Positions 32,701-44,900 of a stretch of 64,000 bases of DNA are shown piece after piece. The stretch's first letter is position 1. Each line of letters begins with the position of its first letter. The notes beneath the pieces were generated by a model. The model saw only the letters and a list, made by a program, of their open reading frames with translations. It was not told the DNA's origin and did no database searches. The stretch comes from Rapana venosa (taxonomy: Eukaryota > Mollusca > Gastropoda > Neogastropoda > Muricidae): contig CM054141.1 of the NCBI GenBank assembly GCA_028751875.1, positions 71,311,467 through 71,375,466 on the forward strand, given 5' to 3'. The translations under genes were made by a program, and so were the position numbers.

Positions 32701-34202
32701 ACAAGATGTTATAGAGTTACTGATAGCTGTTCTGAATCAGGATGTAATTCTATTTGATTCCTGTTTCTATCTCCAGGAGGCTTCGTTCCATGTCCACATC
32801 TCTTGGATGGTTTTTAAAACCATGTGTTCCTGACAGCCAGCTTTTAGTTCCTTGCACGCATTCATGAGCCGCTCGTCACTCTTTCATTTCTTACTCCTAT
32901 TCCAAATGGGCCAACTGTGGATTCATCTTTTTCCCTTTTCCTACCTTGAATTGAAGGTCACCCATATTATCTGCTACTTGAAGACTTCATTCTTCATTGC
33001 CTTTTCGATATTTTTCATAAAACACCTCAGTTTCTGCGTCATCTTTATCAGCTGTTGTGCATATACATTTTTTTTTTTTTTGTACAATTCCAATGTCTAA
33101 AGGTGTGCCTTAATTTTTTACTATCAGGACCTCTGTCTTACATCCAGAAACCTTTGATGGTCTTTGAGGTTTCTTGAACTAGAACATTCCAACCTCCTTT
33201 CTGGTGGTTGATCTCCTCCTGAGTAAAGAATGGAGAGTTGTTGGATGTTATCAGCCGTGCCTCCTTTTCCATCTCAGACTTCTGATAGTCCAAGTATATT
33301 AGGTTCATCTTTCCTTTCTAGTTTGAAGATTTCCAATTTTCCTTCTTGTTAGTCATAGTCCGTACATTCCTGTAACCCATTCTGAGAGGTTTGTCTGATG
33401 CGGACAAGTTTTTGGATATGAATCGAGGGTTACCTGTCGCCACATAATCCACCCTACCGATCGAGGAACAGTCCAGATAAACGGAAGCCTTCACGGCTGT
33501 TATTTGTATTTCTGTTTCTTTCTGATTTACCATGATATTCTTTGCAGTAGGCTGCAATTACTTTTCTATAGGAGCAAGTGCTCGTACTGTGTGTAATGGT
33601 CTTAGCCCTTGTACTCATATAGTATCATCTGCCTAACACATTGAAGAGCTGACCATTTTCCAAACTATTGGCTTGCTCAACACATGCATCCGTCACCTCC
33701 TTCCATGACTTCATGTAACCCTGATCGGGAGGCTAAGTGGGTACCACGATCTTGCCCAAGGATCTCCCACCAGGCTGGCGAGTGAAGGAGGCACACCCAG
33801 TATTAATAGATTTTTTTATCCCATACCTTTTTTCTTGAGTTTTTGTTGTTCCACAGAACACTGAACCCAGCCACACTCACAAACCTATACAGAAGTCTAA
33901 GTATGCACTACTTTCCTAAATTAAAGCAAAAGAGTTTGGGTTTTTTTATATATATAAAATAAAAACGAGTTCTTTTATCAACAACCACTTCATCTACGTA
34001 AGTGACTATATTCCCAACCAAAGCCAGCTCAGACAGCTCAACCTTCCTGGACCAGGACAGAAGAGGAAATGTCAACTCTTATGACAGAACACTTACACAT
34101 AAGCTATCATTGACACCCTACTCCTAATGCAAAGAATAAAACATCCAACATATCCACAGTTTGCAAAACAATACCAAAGGAAGAGGACTCAGGTCTGTTA
34201 CA
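29743..34202 (-). repeat. LTR2, shared between units, split by an RTE LINE
   Basis: Without the RTE it is 29743-30471 plus 33805-34202, about 1127 bp, matching LTR1 closely. The ends are TGTAA and TTACA. It serves as 5' LTR of unit 1 and 3' LTR of unit 2. The left part is nearly identical to LTR1; the right part carries scattered single-base indels. Confidence 0.75.
30472..33794 (-). mobile_element. RTE LINE inside LTR2, same site as in LTR1
   Basis: ACCCAGTATT at 30462-30471 and 33795-33804 flanks it, the same target as in LTR1. From 30472 to about 31200 it is almost identical to the LTR1 copy (C-terminal domain frame 30983-30687 intact, with ILLYGCECWTL). From about 31205 on it differs by a 1-2 base indel or substitution every 10-20 bases, and only fragments of RT (CFIDYSKAFDKV near 31560-31600) and endonuclease can be read. 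It contains a 12-T insertion near 33068. The shared site means both copies descend from one insertion event. Confidence 0.85.
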
Positions 34203-34386
34203 GATCCTCCTCCAGGGAAAAAAAAGAACCCAGTTTTTCATGACTAAGAAACAGCATAATGTTAGATACAACTGACATACCCAAAAATTTTCATACAAAA
34301 ATCAACAACAGTGAATACTGAAATCAAGATGAGATTACTTGAATCATCTCAGATCTTGACAACAAATCTGCAAAAGTGTCTGTACA

Positions 34387-37268
34387 TCGCCTGAACTCCA
34401 GGCAGTCTGAAGTCCCTGTGAATGGTCGACTGAGTTGACAAGATACAGTCAGGTGAAACTTTACTCTACTTTGGTAAAAGGAAGAAGCCCGTCACGAAGC
34501 TGAGTAGGTCTCCTGCTGTCCAAGCCTGCCAGCAAGAGCTGCTAGGAATGGGAAGCCTGTTCAGACCGGCATCATCACCGCTCGGTTGAAGTCGCGCTTC
34601 CAGAAGGTGTCCCTTGTCATGAGCTACGCCCCTTACCCAACACCTCGGAGGAGTATAACAAGGACAACATCTACACCCAGCTCCAGTTGGAGGAAGACAA
34701 GATTCGAGACGGGAACATGCTCATCCTCATTGGGGGGGTGGTCATGAACTCCAAGGACGGGACCTGACAACACTGAAAGAGAGCTGGATATGGGACGACA
34801 TGGGTGGGCTAGTGAAACATAGATGAAAATGGAGAAATGCTTGCTGATTTTTGTGCTAGCCAACAGCCTTGTGATTTGGTAAGGCAACGCTTTTTTCCAC
34901 ATCCAGCGTTGCCACAAAGCCACCTGAATCTCCCCCAACCACCAGACAGAGAACCTATAGACCATGTCAGTAGACAATGCTACCGGAGCTCCCTACAAGA
35001 CGTGAGAGAAAGACACGGAGCAGACATGGGGACAGACCATCCAACTTGTGGCACCAAGATCAAGATGGCCCTTGTCTGGAGAAAGAACACGCAGAATCCC
35101 AAGGGAAAAGATCAACGTTTTGAGATTGAAACAAGAAGACACAAAGCAGCATTTCAGAAATCACACTTCACAACCACTTCCAAGTGCTCCATTCAGAGGA
35201 GGACAGAAACAGTAGAACACAAATAAACCAACCTTCAAAACGCATTGTGTGAGCCCTGTGATGAGTTTGGGACAACCACAGATAATAGGAAGTCCATGGA
35301 TCAAGGATGAGACTGAATAAAGGCGAGGAGAGAAGCAAAGCCAAACAAGAGTTGAACCAATCTACGACCCGCCAACAGAAGTGTGAGGCACAGTCAAGTA
35401 CTCCATTCTTGCCAAAGATGCCAAGATTGAGCTACGAGCAGACAAACGAGCTTGCATCAATGCCCATACGCAGATGAAGGCAAGAAGAAGCTGCTGCAAG
35501 GGAACCCTCAAGACCCTGTATGCAAACACCATACTTCATAGCATGGCGTTGCAGCAACCCAAACAGACCTTCAGAGACAAGGAAGATAAACTCTCACCTC
35601 TATAGAAGGACCAGCTAAAAGATTGAAAGAAGCATTTTCAGGAAGGTCTTGTAATCGAGACCAGCCCCAGAAGAACAATCTCAGGCTGATTCCAGGGGAC
35701 CCCTCTCGAACAACACTTGAGAGATCACCAGGCTAAGATCTAAAGGCCATCAGCAGCTTCAATAACGGCAAGTCTGCGGGCATTGACAACATTCCAGCAG
35801 GAGCCTTGAAGAAGGGGTAGTGACAATCGTTGACGATTACACCACATGCATCAACGCTGATTCTGGACAAACTTGTCTGGGAGTTGCCAGCAGAATGGAA
35901 GAAGGGCCAGCTTGTGAAGCACCCCAAAGCCACGGTACCTCTCCCAGTGTGGAAAGAGCGAGGTATCATCCCTAATATGTCCATCCTAGCTAAGTCCTCC
36001 ACAAGAGTCACCCTGGACCGAATGAAAGATCTCTTGACAAGACCCTATCGAGATGAACAGGCATGCTTCAAAAAAGAACATTCCTGTACCAACCAGATTG
36101 CGACCTCATAATCATCGTGGAACAGTCCATATAATGGCATTTACCTCCCCTACGCCTGCTTCATACGATTTGAGATGCTTTTGACAGTGTGGACAGACAA
36201 GCAATCTGGAACATCCTTCACCACTATGGTGTTGCCATCAGAGTTCGTCACATCATAAGACAACATTACGAAGGATTCTCCTGCCAGTTCATCATTAGTG
36301 GAAGACTCGCCGACAGCTTCGGGATCTCTTGCCTGGTGTCAACAGGGCTTGCTTGTTGTCTCCACTCCTCTTCCTTTGTGCTGGACTGGTGACAAGGATG
36401 GCACTACGCACTTTCCGGGAAAGTATCCAATGAGACCCTCAATGACAAGCTGGAAGATCTCGATTTTGCCTGAAACCTAGCTCTGATAAATCCCACCACC
36501 TGCAACACATCCAAGACAAAGTCCACCGGCCCTATATACCACAGCTATACGTGTTGGCCTCAGGATAAGATCAAGAGAAGACCAAGCTAACTGCATACCA
36601 ACAACGCATCAAGAGGCATCCTATCCCCATCATCTCGGAAAGCGTAGAGGATGATCAGTGAATTTGTACCTGGGCAGTAAGATCAGCCAGACAGTAGCAC
36701 AGAAGAAGACATCAAGGCAAGAATAAAGAAAGCACTGCAAGCATTTGCCTTCCTTAGAACCCGTAATGGAGAACAAATGCACTCCACAACCCAAGCACAG
36801 GATCTTCAACCTCCAACGTTGAATTCTGTGTCTTCTCTCGGTTCTGAAACTTGGCGGGTCATCACACCACTCCTCCAAGAGCCAGACCTTCATCAACGGA
36901 TTCTCCGTCAGATCCTTCATCGAGATTGTTTGACAGAGAGCCAAGTACCGACCTGTGGATGAGGGCAAACCAACAGCCCATGGATGTCCAGTAATTGGCG
37001 AAAGTGGCGTTGGGTTCGGCCGCACCCTACGGAAGGAGCCTTGCAACATCACCAGGACAAGCGCTCGAGTGAAAGAAACCGCAGGGGAAAAGGAAGAGAG
37101 GGCGCCCCCAAAATATAAACAGACCGGAGGAGAAGCCTGCATAGTGAGCTGAGAGACTCCACCCTGACATGGGAAGAGGCCAAGACCCTTGCCAGAGATA
37201 GGAGAAGGTGGAGGGACACTGTTGAGGCCCTATGCTCCGCTAGGAGCTATAAGATCTAAGAAGAAGAA
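34387..37268 (+). mobile_element. LINE nested in RNase H of unit 2 (copy of the 16.8-19.7 kb insertion)
   Basis: Same boundaries relative to RNase H as in unit 1, with the GTTCTGTACA-type duplication (left copy one base short at about 34378-34386, right copy 37269-37278). The C-terminal stretch 37100-37255 (WEEAKTLARDRRRWRD-type) is clean; the rest is full of small indels. It descends from the same insertion as the unit 1 copy. Confidence 0.8.
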
Positions 37269-37890
37269 GTTCTGTACACCAGAAACAGGTTCAACAGAAA
37301 AAATGAATGCTTGTAAAGATAGTGCCCAACACACAATACGAGAGTTGTGAAAACGTCCAGAACGCAAGTAGGTAAGGGGTCTATGATCCGTTTGGAGAAC
37401 AAAACTCTGACCCCACAGATACCTTTGAAGCTTTGAAAGTACCCAGACAATATCAAGGCAATTCCCTCTCAATATATGTTATATCGAGTTTCGCGATCAA
37501 GAATCTTCCTACTGACAAAGCAAATATGGTGCAAATGTGTCATCTCTCTCCTTGCCATTAAGACACCTCCTGATACCTGGAACTAGAATCAGTCTAACAA
37601 CGAATGAAGGGATAAGTCTTTCAAGAGAAGAACTGAGATGATGACAAAACTGCTTGAACAAGACGCAAAGCATCACAATCACTCCTGAGTCCAAGTCAAA
37701 CTTCCTCGATATCCCTACAAGTATATCAGATATTGGAGCAGTTAGAGCAGCAAAATTGGAAACAATCGTCCGATAATAACTGTAACAACCCCAAAATTGA
37801 TCGAACATTGCCTCTTTGTAGTAGAGTGGCAACAAGAAGAAATTTTGAACAATCTTGCCTGTACAGGCTTCCGGTACGTGCACCAAATCA
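37269..37890 (-). pseudogene. RNase H region of unit 2
   Basis: The frame 37472-37230 contains VWVLSKLQRYLWGQSFVL, DHRPLTYL and VEPVSGVQN and then reads into the LINE tail. The frame 37886-37509 holds upstream parts (MFDQFWGCYSYYRTIVSNFA, the RT-RNase H connection). The same LINE insertion as in unit 1 removes the C-terminal end. Confidence 0.7.
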
Positions 37891-38039
37891 TATGTCCAAT
37901 AGAAATTCTAGCACATCCTGCAAAAACTTCGATGGACAGCTGTCAAAACCAGCACTTTTTGAGCTTAGAAAGAACACAACGAACAGCCTTGAGATGTTCA
38001 ACCCAAGAAAGGTGGCCGATCAAGATGTCTCAAAAAAAT

Positions 38040-38700
38040 TTATCGCATAATCACCAATGACATCGCTCCATCAACCTTGGCACAATGTGGCAGAGCAGAA
38101 ACAAGGCCAAATGCATCCGGACCCACTGGAATAGACCAATAGGATTTTGGAAAGGCAGTTTTTGTGGCGATCCTCCTGGCCTTACAGAAAGCTGCCATTA
38201 GCCCTTGCTAGGGTCTATCTTTGTGAAAAAGTGCTTATCTGACAAAGAATTGAAAAGTTCCACGTATCAGGAATTGGCTACAGCATCAAAAATAGTTACT
38301 TATTGAGAGGCACTGAAATCCTGACAAAAATATACACTACAACTGTTTAGAAACCAAAACAATGGAAGATGAATACTGAGAATCCGAAGGCTCAATTCAC
38401 CCCCAATTCAAGAGCATTGCGTGAACCTCATCAAAAATGACTTGGTCTTGTAATTTGAAAGGTAAAGGGTATTGTTTATATGACGATTCTGGCTCATCAG
38501 AAGTCAACATTATTCACAGACAATAGAACATTGGTAAGAACCAGGTTTAGTACAAGTAATGTCCCTGAAAGTCAGCACAACTGTCTTCATCAGAAACAAC
38601 TTTACCCTATCACTGTCAAAATATTGAGCATCTGGATCCAAAAACTCTGGGTTCAAGAATGTCAACAAAGTAGTCTCACCTCAGAGTGAGAAAACCTTTC
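38040..38700 (-). pseudogene. Reverse transcriptase of unit 2
   Basis: The nucleotide sequence matches the unit 1 RT (20410-21060), with small indels every few codons so that no long frame remains. The FxDD region (about 38020-38050) is damaged here too, by a different change from that in unit 1, so neither unit has a readable box. Confidence 0.65.
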
Positions 38701-38758
38701 CTGAAGCTAGTGATAAGGCCTTGCATATTGGGATGAAAGACACCTTGGAAGACTTACC

Positions 38759-40490
38759 CTAATTCAACTCTGAAATCCATGCCAATCTTTTCTCAGTAAC
38801 CACAAAGGTCCAATCCACTGAAGTTGAGCTTTCCCAGAAAGTCGTAGGTGCAAAGACTAGAACCTCATCACCAACATTGGAAGTTCGAAAAGTTAGATCT
38901 CTGTCATGATTAATATTTCTTGGACAGAGATGGAGCAAGATCCATAGAATTATGTGCCAGTTTTCAACATGTCTGCAAGCCATAGATTATTTAGATCCCA
39001 CAAGATGATGAACACCACTTGTCCTCAGAATGGAAGAACTGACCTGACCAAGACATTGCAAGACAAGCTAAAGCCCTCATTAGGTTTTCCTCCTACAACA
39101 ACGCAAAATGGGAAAACCCGTGGCTTGCATTGGAAACATTCACGACAAGCAAAACAAAAGTGCAGGAAGATAATGATAGCCACAAACAGGTTCACTTTGC
39201 ATGAGCTCGTCAACATGGTTTTAGTGAGTTCCATGAAACATTTTCTACTACACCATTGCACTGAGCATAAATAAACCACAGATGTAACTTCCCTTGATAG
39301 TCCAACAACCGGTGTAATGACTTCATCATGTCAGACGTAAAATTTGTATCCGTGATCAGACAGAATCTCATGTGGAAACCAACCCTGGACAAGACTGGAC
39401 AACAAAGCATCACTGACTGACACAGAATCAAATCCTCTTTAGAGGAACAGCCTCAGGAAACCGTGTGGCACAATCAACATGGTAAGAAAAAAACAATGTT
39501 CTCTCGGTGGAACCTAGCGAATTTTTTTATTAAATGTGGACGGTGATAGCACAGGGTACGAGCACACGCTTCCCCAGTCCAAGTTCAGTCAGCGTTGAGC
39601 GTGGTACCAGTTGGAAGGGTGACCGTTTTGTTTGCGCGCCTTGGCTTCAGTACAGTTCCCCCAGATTCACCCAGCTGTAAATGTGTACCGTGCCCTCTTA
39701 AGTGTCAGGGAAGGTAACGCATCGAGGGAGAGAGATGGCGGCCGCCCTCAATATGCTGGCCCTAGAGAATAGAGGTCCTCTGACGCCTCGATCCCCTACT
39801 ACCCTTATAGGTTATGGGACTCCTTATACCTTTTTACCTTTCCTCTGAAGGTGTAAGATATAGTACCTACAATGTCGACCTCGAATACACTGAATGTGGT
39901 TCGTCAATATCCTGGGCATGAACTGTAGAGGAACACTGCACACCCGTCCAGGTGCAGGTACTCTTCTGACAAACATCACAAAATGACAGTACTCCCTAAC
40001 ATCCTTAGATAATCCAGGCCAGTAAAACCTGTCTCCCAACCACCTTCACAAAGTACGATTTTCTGCACAATGACCAAGCAAGTAAACATCATGGCATACT
40101 GGCAAAACAATGGTCCCTCAAATAAGATATGGGCAAAAAAATCTGACAGTAGAGAACTTCCCAGAGCAATCAGGTTGAACCCTGAAAGAAACGTCGAATA
40201 CAGAGACATCATCAACACAACATATAGCCAACGATCTCCGCCAAAATGACAAACATCCCCTGAAACAGCTAGCTGAAACGACTTCTGCAATGACAAATCT
40301 TCCTTCTGACATTTCTTCAACTCCTCTGGATACAGGGACAGACAATCAGCAACTGGCAAAGGTTTCGGAGCAGACATTTCCTTCTTCTTCATACTCCTTG
40401 TGACCGCAACAGAAGCAGACTGAAAATTCCCTACAAGTCCAGGAACAAAATGATCAGACCCACCTGGAACAGTTTTCCCTCAGATACGCC
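38759..40490 (-). pseudogene. Integrase of unit 2, interrupted by a SINE
   Basis: The frame 40392-39976 has PLPVADCLSLYPEELKKCQK and the zinc-binding half; the frame 40039-39824 has FYWPGLSKDVREYCHFVMFV (zinc-binding end). The core and C-terminal fragments lie at 38759-39530, where frame 39431-39210 has LDYQGKLHLWFIYAQCNGVV, covering the catalytic Glu neighbourhood. The SINE at 39536-39842 separates the halves, as in unit 1. Confidence 0.7.
39536..39842 (+). mobile_element. tRNA/5S-chimeric SINE, copy 3, in integrase of unit 2
   Basis: Same insertion as copy 1. It keeps the GATTCACCCAGCTG segment (about 39664-39677) and the GAGAGAGATGGCGGCCGCCC segment (about 39729-39748) that copy 1 lacks and that copies 2, 4 and 5 possess. 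Copy 1 is therefore the one that lost sequence. Confidence 0.8.
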
Positions 40491-40680
40491 CAATGATTAT
40501 ATCTACAACTAGAATCAGAACTAGACTGCAACTTCAGTTTTTCAATTTCTAGTATCTGACGTTCAAATTCAGTCTGAGCCTTTTCTTTTTCCAGCTGGAG
40601 TTCAAGTTAAGCTTGTTTTACATCTCTTTCCATCATTTCTTTGATTTTGAGCTTTTCTAACTCAGTTTGTCTCTTCCTTT
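40491..40680 (-). pseudogene. Residual gag N-terminus of unit 2 at a deletion junction
   Basis: At about 40509 the sequence passes directly from the region before the integrase (unit 1 position about 22756) to the gag coiled coil (unit 1 position about 24072). The capsid, the CCHC knuckle and the protease-like stretch, about 1.3 kb, are gone. The flanks here are almost identical to unit 1, so the junction is well defined. Confidence 0.8.
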
Positions 40681-43600
40681 CTCTCTTCTTTTTGTTGTTG
40701 TTTGTTTGGGAGGGTGTTTTTGTCTTTTTTTTGTTTGTTTGTTTTTTTGTTTTTGTTTTGTTTAGGGTGGGGGGTTTTTGTTTTTTGGGGGGGGTGGTTC
40801 TGGGTTTTATTTGTCTTTTGCCTCGTCCGGGGTTGTTTGTTTGTTTGTTTTTTTTTCTTTTTCTCTCTTTTCTTTAAAAAAGTTTTTCCCTTTGCTTCTA
40901 CTGTTTGAAAGTATGAGTATCTGATGCAATTTAATGTGACCCCACTGCTGGGACTGGATGTATAAAAGCACATTAGTACTTATTCATTATCCCGGAAAAA
41001 AAGAATTTGTTCTATTACATTCAATGTGTATATTTCTTTTTATGACTTTATTGGCTATTTCCTCCCCCTCTTTATTATTGAGGTATGGGTATTGCACTTA
41101 TTTTATTATCTTGACATTCAATTTGTATGAGTATAATCAAAAAGTGTTTTTTGCTGTTGAACGTGGGGGGGGTGCGATATGAGTATATACACATTTAGAT
41201 TATCCCGAAAACACCCCCCCCCCCCACACACACACACACACTCATAAACACACACACACACCACAAACACACACACACACCATAAAAAGGATACACACAC
41301 AACACACACACACACATACATACATACATACACACACTCACTTCACTCCACAGTCACTCATATTTCCCACGTCCCTCAATGACGTATAGGTTTATATTTT
41401 CTTCTTTGTTTTGTTGCTTGTTTTTTATTGTGTGGATGTATGGAATTAAAATTATTTCATTATCATGACATATATTTGAAACGAATATAAATCTAAAATG
41501 AGTGATGATGGGATCAGCATACTGTTTTGGGAATTAATATATTCGCTATTATCTCTGAAATTACGACACAACAGAAAGGACACACTCTCTCTCTGACTCT
41601 CTGTCTCTGTCTCTGTCTCTCCTCCTCTCTCTACTTTTATCGTCTGCATATAGTTTATAGTGTATCCTTATGAAGGATCATATTTTATATTTTCAATACT
41701 TATTGGACTTGCCACTGTACTTATTTTTAATGAGGCCCTATTTTCAATATCTGATAGTTATGTGTAACAAGTATGTGTACCATTTGACAATGAGAAGATG
41801 TATTATCTTTATGACTTATTAAATTTGGTTATGTATTTACTTGGCTCTGTTGTTGTTCTTGTCTTGTTGTTTGTTTTTCTCTTTTTTTATCTTCTGTTTG
41901 TTTTGGTTTTTCCTTCTCATTTTGTTTGTTTGGTTTTTGGGTTAGGTTTTCGGGGATGGGTTGGGGGGGGGAGGATTTGTAGGGTTTCTTTTTATTTGCT
42001 TGCTTTGGGGGGGGGGGGGGGGGGTTGGGGGGGGAGTGTTTTAAAAAGGGTTTTTTCCCCCGTTTTTTTTGGAGGACGTATGTTTGGGTTATTATTATTA
42101 AGATGTTCCCCTAACGGGGGGGAGGGAGTAAAAAAGCACAGTGGCTTTTCATTTCCTCGAAAAAAAAAATTTGTCTTTTGTCATTTCTTTCTTTCTCTCT
42201 CTCTCTCTCTTTTTTTTTTTTTGTTTGTTTTGGTTTTTTTTTTTGTTTGTTTTTTTGGGAGGGTTTTTTGTTTTTTTTTTGTTGTTGTTGGGGTGTTGTT
42301 GTTGTTGTTGTTTTTGGTTTGTTGTTGGTTTTTTGTTTTGTTTTTTTTTTTTTTTTTTTTGGGGGGGGGGTTTGGGGTATATTTTGTTTTTTTGCTGTCG
42401 GGGTTTTTTGTTTGTTTTTTTGTATGTTGTTTGTTTTTTCTTTTTTCTTCTTTTTTCTTTTTTTTTTAAATTTTTTTTTTTCCTTTGCTTCTTCTGCTTA
42501 AAGTTGAGTACGAGTGCATTTTTTGTGACCCACGGGGCGGGATGGAGTAAAAAAGCACATGTACTTATTCATTACCCTGAAAAAAAGAATTTTGTTTCTA
42601 TTACTTACAATGTGAAATTTCTTTTTATGACTTTTTTTGGGCCCCCCCCCCCCCCTTTTTATGTGGTTTTTAGGGTATTGCATTATTTTATTATCATACA
42701 TTAGTTTGTGAGTAAAAATTAAAAAGTTTTTGCGTTAAATCGTGTGCTAGTGAGTTTACTTTTAGTTTTACCCTGAAACATCCCCACCCACCCACCACAC
42801 ACAACTACACACACCACCACACACACACACACACACCACACAAAAAACACACCACTCACTCACTCACCCCATATTCTCCCCCTCTATGACGTATGGGTTT
42901 AGATTTCCTTGTTTTTTTGTTTTTTATTGTGTGGATGTATGGGAAATTACATTTTTTCATTATCATGACATATAATTTGAAACGATACAACCCAAAAAAG
43001 AGTGTTTGATGGATCGCATACTGTTTTGGGAATTATATATTGGATATTATCTCTGAAATACACACACACACCCACACCTTGTCTCTCTGTCTCTGTCTCT
43101 CACCTTTTATCGTCTTGCTTATAGTATAGTATATCCTGATGAAGATTCATATTTTTATATTTTCAATACTTTATTGGACTTGCCTCTGTACTTAAGTTTT
43201 AATGAGTGCCCTTTCAATATCTTTTTATTATGTGTAACAAATATGTGTACCATTTTACAATGTGTAGATGTTTTCTTTATGACTTATTAAGTTTGGTTTT
43301 GTTATTTTTCTTGGCTCTGTTGTTGTTTTTGTTCTTTTTGTTGTTTGTCTGTTTTTCTCTTTTTATCATCTTTTTTGGTTTGGTTTTTCCTTCTCTTTTG
43401 TTTGTTTGTTTTGGTTAGGGTTTTTTGGGGGGTGGGGGTGGGGTAATTTTTAGGGTTTTCTTTTATTTGCTTGCTTTGGGGGGGGGGGGGGGGGGGTTGT
43501 TGGGGGAGCTGTTTTGAAAAGGGTTATTTTCCTTGTTTTTATTGTGAACTGTATAAAGTATTGGGTTTTTATTATAAAGGTGTATCCCTAATGGGCGGGG

Positions 43601-43800
43601 ACTGGGTGTAAAAAAGCACGTGTGCTTATTCATTATCCTCGAAATAAAAGAATTTGTCATTGTCATTGTCATTGTCTCTCCTCTCTCTCTTTTTCTCTCT
43701 CCTTTTTTTCCTCCTCTCTCTCCTCTCTCTTTTCTCTCTCTCTCACCTCTCTCTCTCTCTCTCCCTTCCTTTTCTTCTCATGATACCTATGCTCCTTTCC
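40681..43800. repeat. Leader repeats of unit 2, expanded to four phrase copies
   Basis: The GGGACTGG-TGTAAAAAAGCAC phrase occurs near 40947, 42114, 42535 and 43592, against two copies in unit 1. The pattern is the two-block leader duplicated in tandem (about 1.5-1.6 kb period). Long runs of T and G (41940-42480) and poly-G tracts (42005-42025, 43478-43496) dominate. Hydrophobic frames such as 41798-42469 are composition artefacts. Confidence 0.6.
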
Positions 43801-44402
43801 TCACATTGATCCACATATTTGATCAAATCAGGTCCTGAAAGGCCTAATTTCTGCCCTTGGGCAACAAACTTTTTCAAAATTGTCACACATGACGAATATA
43901 ACAAACACTAATAATTACTAAGAGAAGTAAAAGAGAAAACTGAAAATGAAAACAATACAGACTCAACAACCTTCCACACTTAAATATACACAGGAATTTT
44001 TTTTTAATATGTGAATTAAAAAACCAAAACAAATAAATATGGTAACACAGTATCAACTTGGAACAATTTGATTAAGCACAATTTCACTTTGTAAAATATC
44101 AGTAATAGGTCTGAAAATTTAAACAATAATAATGAAGTATTAATCATTTTGTATTCATTCAAAATTCAAATTTTCAAAATCCAAAAATCAAACTCAGTTA
44201 TGGCGATGGGATAGAAAAGAAAAAAATTAGTCTTCTGTTAACTAACAACTTCTAATATAAAACATTATGTGTAAAATTTAAAACTTAACCCAAGAAAAGA
44301 AAGGTTCTACAGAAACACTAAAGTAGTAATAAAACAACAGAAAGTAGAGCAGAAACAGCAACAATTAGAAAGAAGAAAAGTAACTAATCCCTTATTCTGA
44401 GG
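43801..44402. other. Distal 5' leader of unit 2
   Basis: AT-rich, matches 28660-29238 of unit 1 with scattered differences. The CT-rich tract at 43675-43770 is uninterrupted and corresponds to the site where unit 1 carries the twin-primed LINE. No gene is seen. Confidence 0.5.
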
Positions 44403-44678
44403 TAGGTAAAGGTAATGGAGTCCCATAACCTATAAGGTCGTAGGGGAACGAGGCGTCAGAGACCTCACTTCTCTAGGGCCAGCATAATGAGGGCAGCTCC
44501 CATCTCCTCTCCCTTGCTGCTTTACCTTCCCTGAACCTAAAGATGGCAGGTACCCATTTACAGCTGGGTGAACTGGGGGAACTGTACTGAAGCCAAGGCG
44601 TGCAAACGGGTCACCCATCCCAAATGGTAACCACGCTCAACGTGCTAACTTGGCTGGGAAAGCGAGTGCTCGAACCAC
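44403..44678 (-). mobile_element. tRNA/5S-chimeric SINE, copy 4, in leader of unit 2
   Basis: The same insertion as copy 2: preceded by CTTATTCTGAGG at 44391-44402 and followed by a slightly shortened repeat near 44677-44687. The 5S-like block and the full body are retained. Confidence 0.8.
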
Positions 44679-44889
44679 TTTCTGAGGAGAAATTTTTTAA
44701 AAAACTCAGAAAGCCGTAAAACTGGAGACGGCAGTAACAAAAACAAAATAAACAATCATACACCCCAACAATCAAAAAAGATATTACTACTTTCTTACTC
44801 TGAACAGTCACATACAACCCCTGGACTATGGAAGGAAACCCGAAAAAAAAAGAACTTGGAAAATAACATAAGTGAAATAAAGAAATGTA

Positions 44890-44899
44890 GGGGTCACCA
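44890..44899 (-). promoter_or_regulatory. Primer-binding site of unit 2
   Basis: TGGTGACCCC on the minus strand, one base from the LTR3 end, identical to the unit 1 site. Confidence 0.6.
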
Positions 44900-44900
44900 A

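Larger units (their letters stand above)
34203..44900 (-). mobile_element. Internal region of unit 2 of the LTR array
   Basis: Order on the minus strand matches unit 1: primer site (44890-44899), SINE (44403-44678), leader repeats (40680-43800), gag N-terminus only (40510-40680), integrase (38759-40490) with a SINE inside, RT (38050-38700), RNase H (37269-37890) with a LINE inside, and polypurine tract (about 34203-34215). It lacks the twin-primed LINE and the L2 tail of unit 1 and has lost 1.3 kb of gag. Indel density is high from about 31.2 to 40.2 kb. Confidence 0.75.

Noticed and set aside
41798..42704. Frames of 126-223 codons in T/G-rich DNA
   Set aside because: Composition artefacts of (GTTT)n and T runs in the leader of the LTR element; the matching part of unit 1 does not keep the frames.
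29743..44900. Treating unit 2 as nothing but an assembly echo of unit 1
   Set aside because: Unit 2 has its own gag deletion, lacks the twin-primed LINE and keeps SINE segments that unit 1 lost; an allele placed in tandem remains possible.
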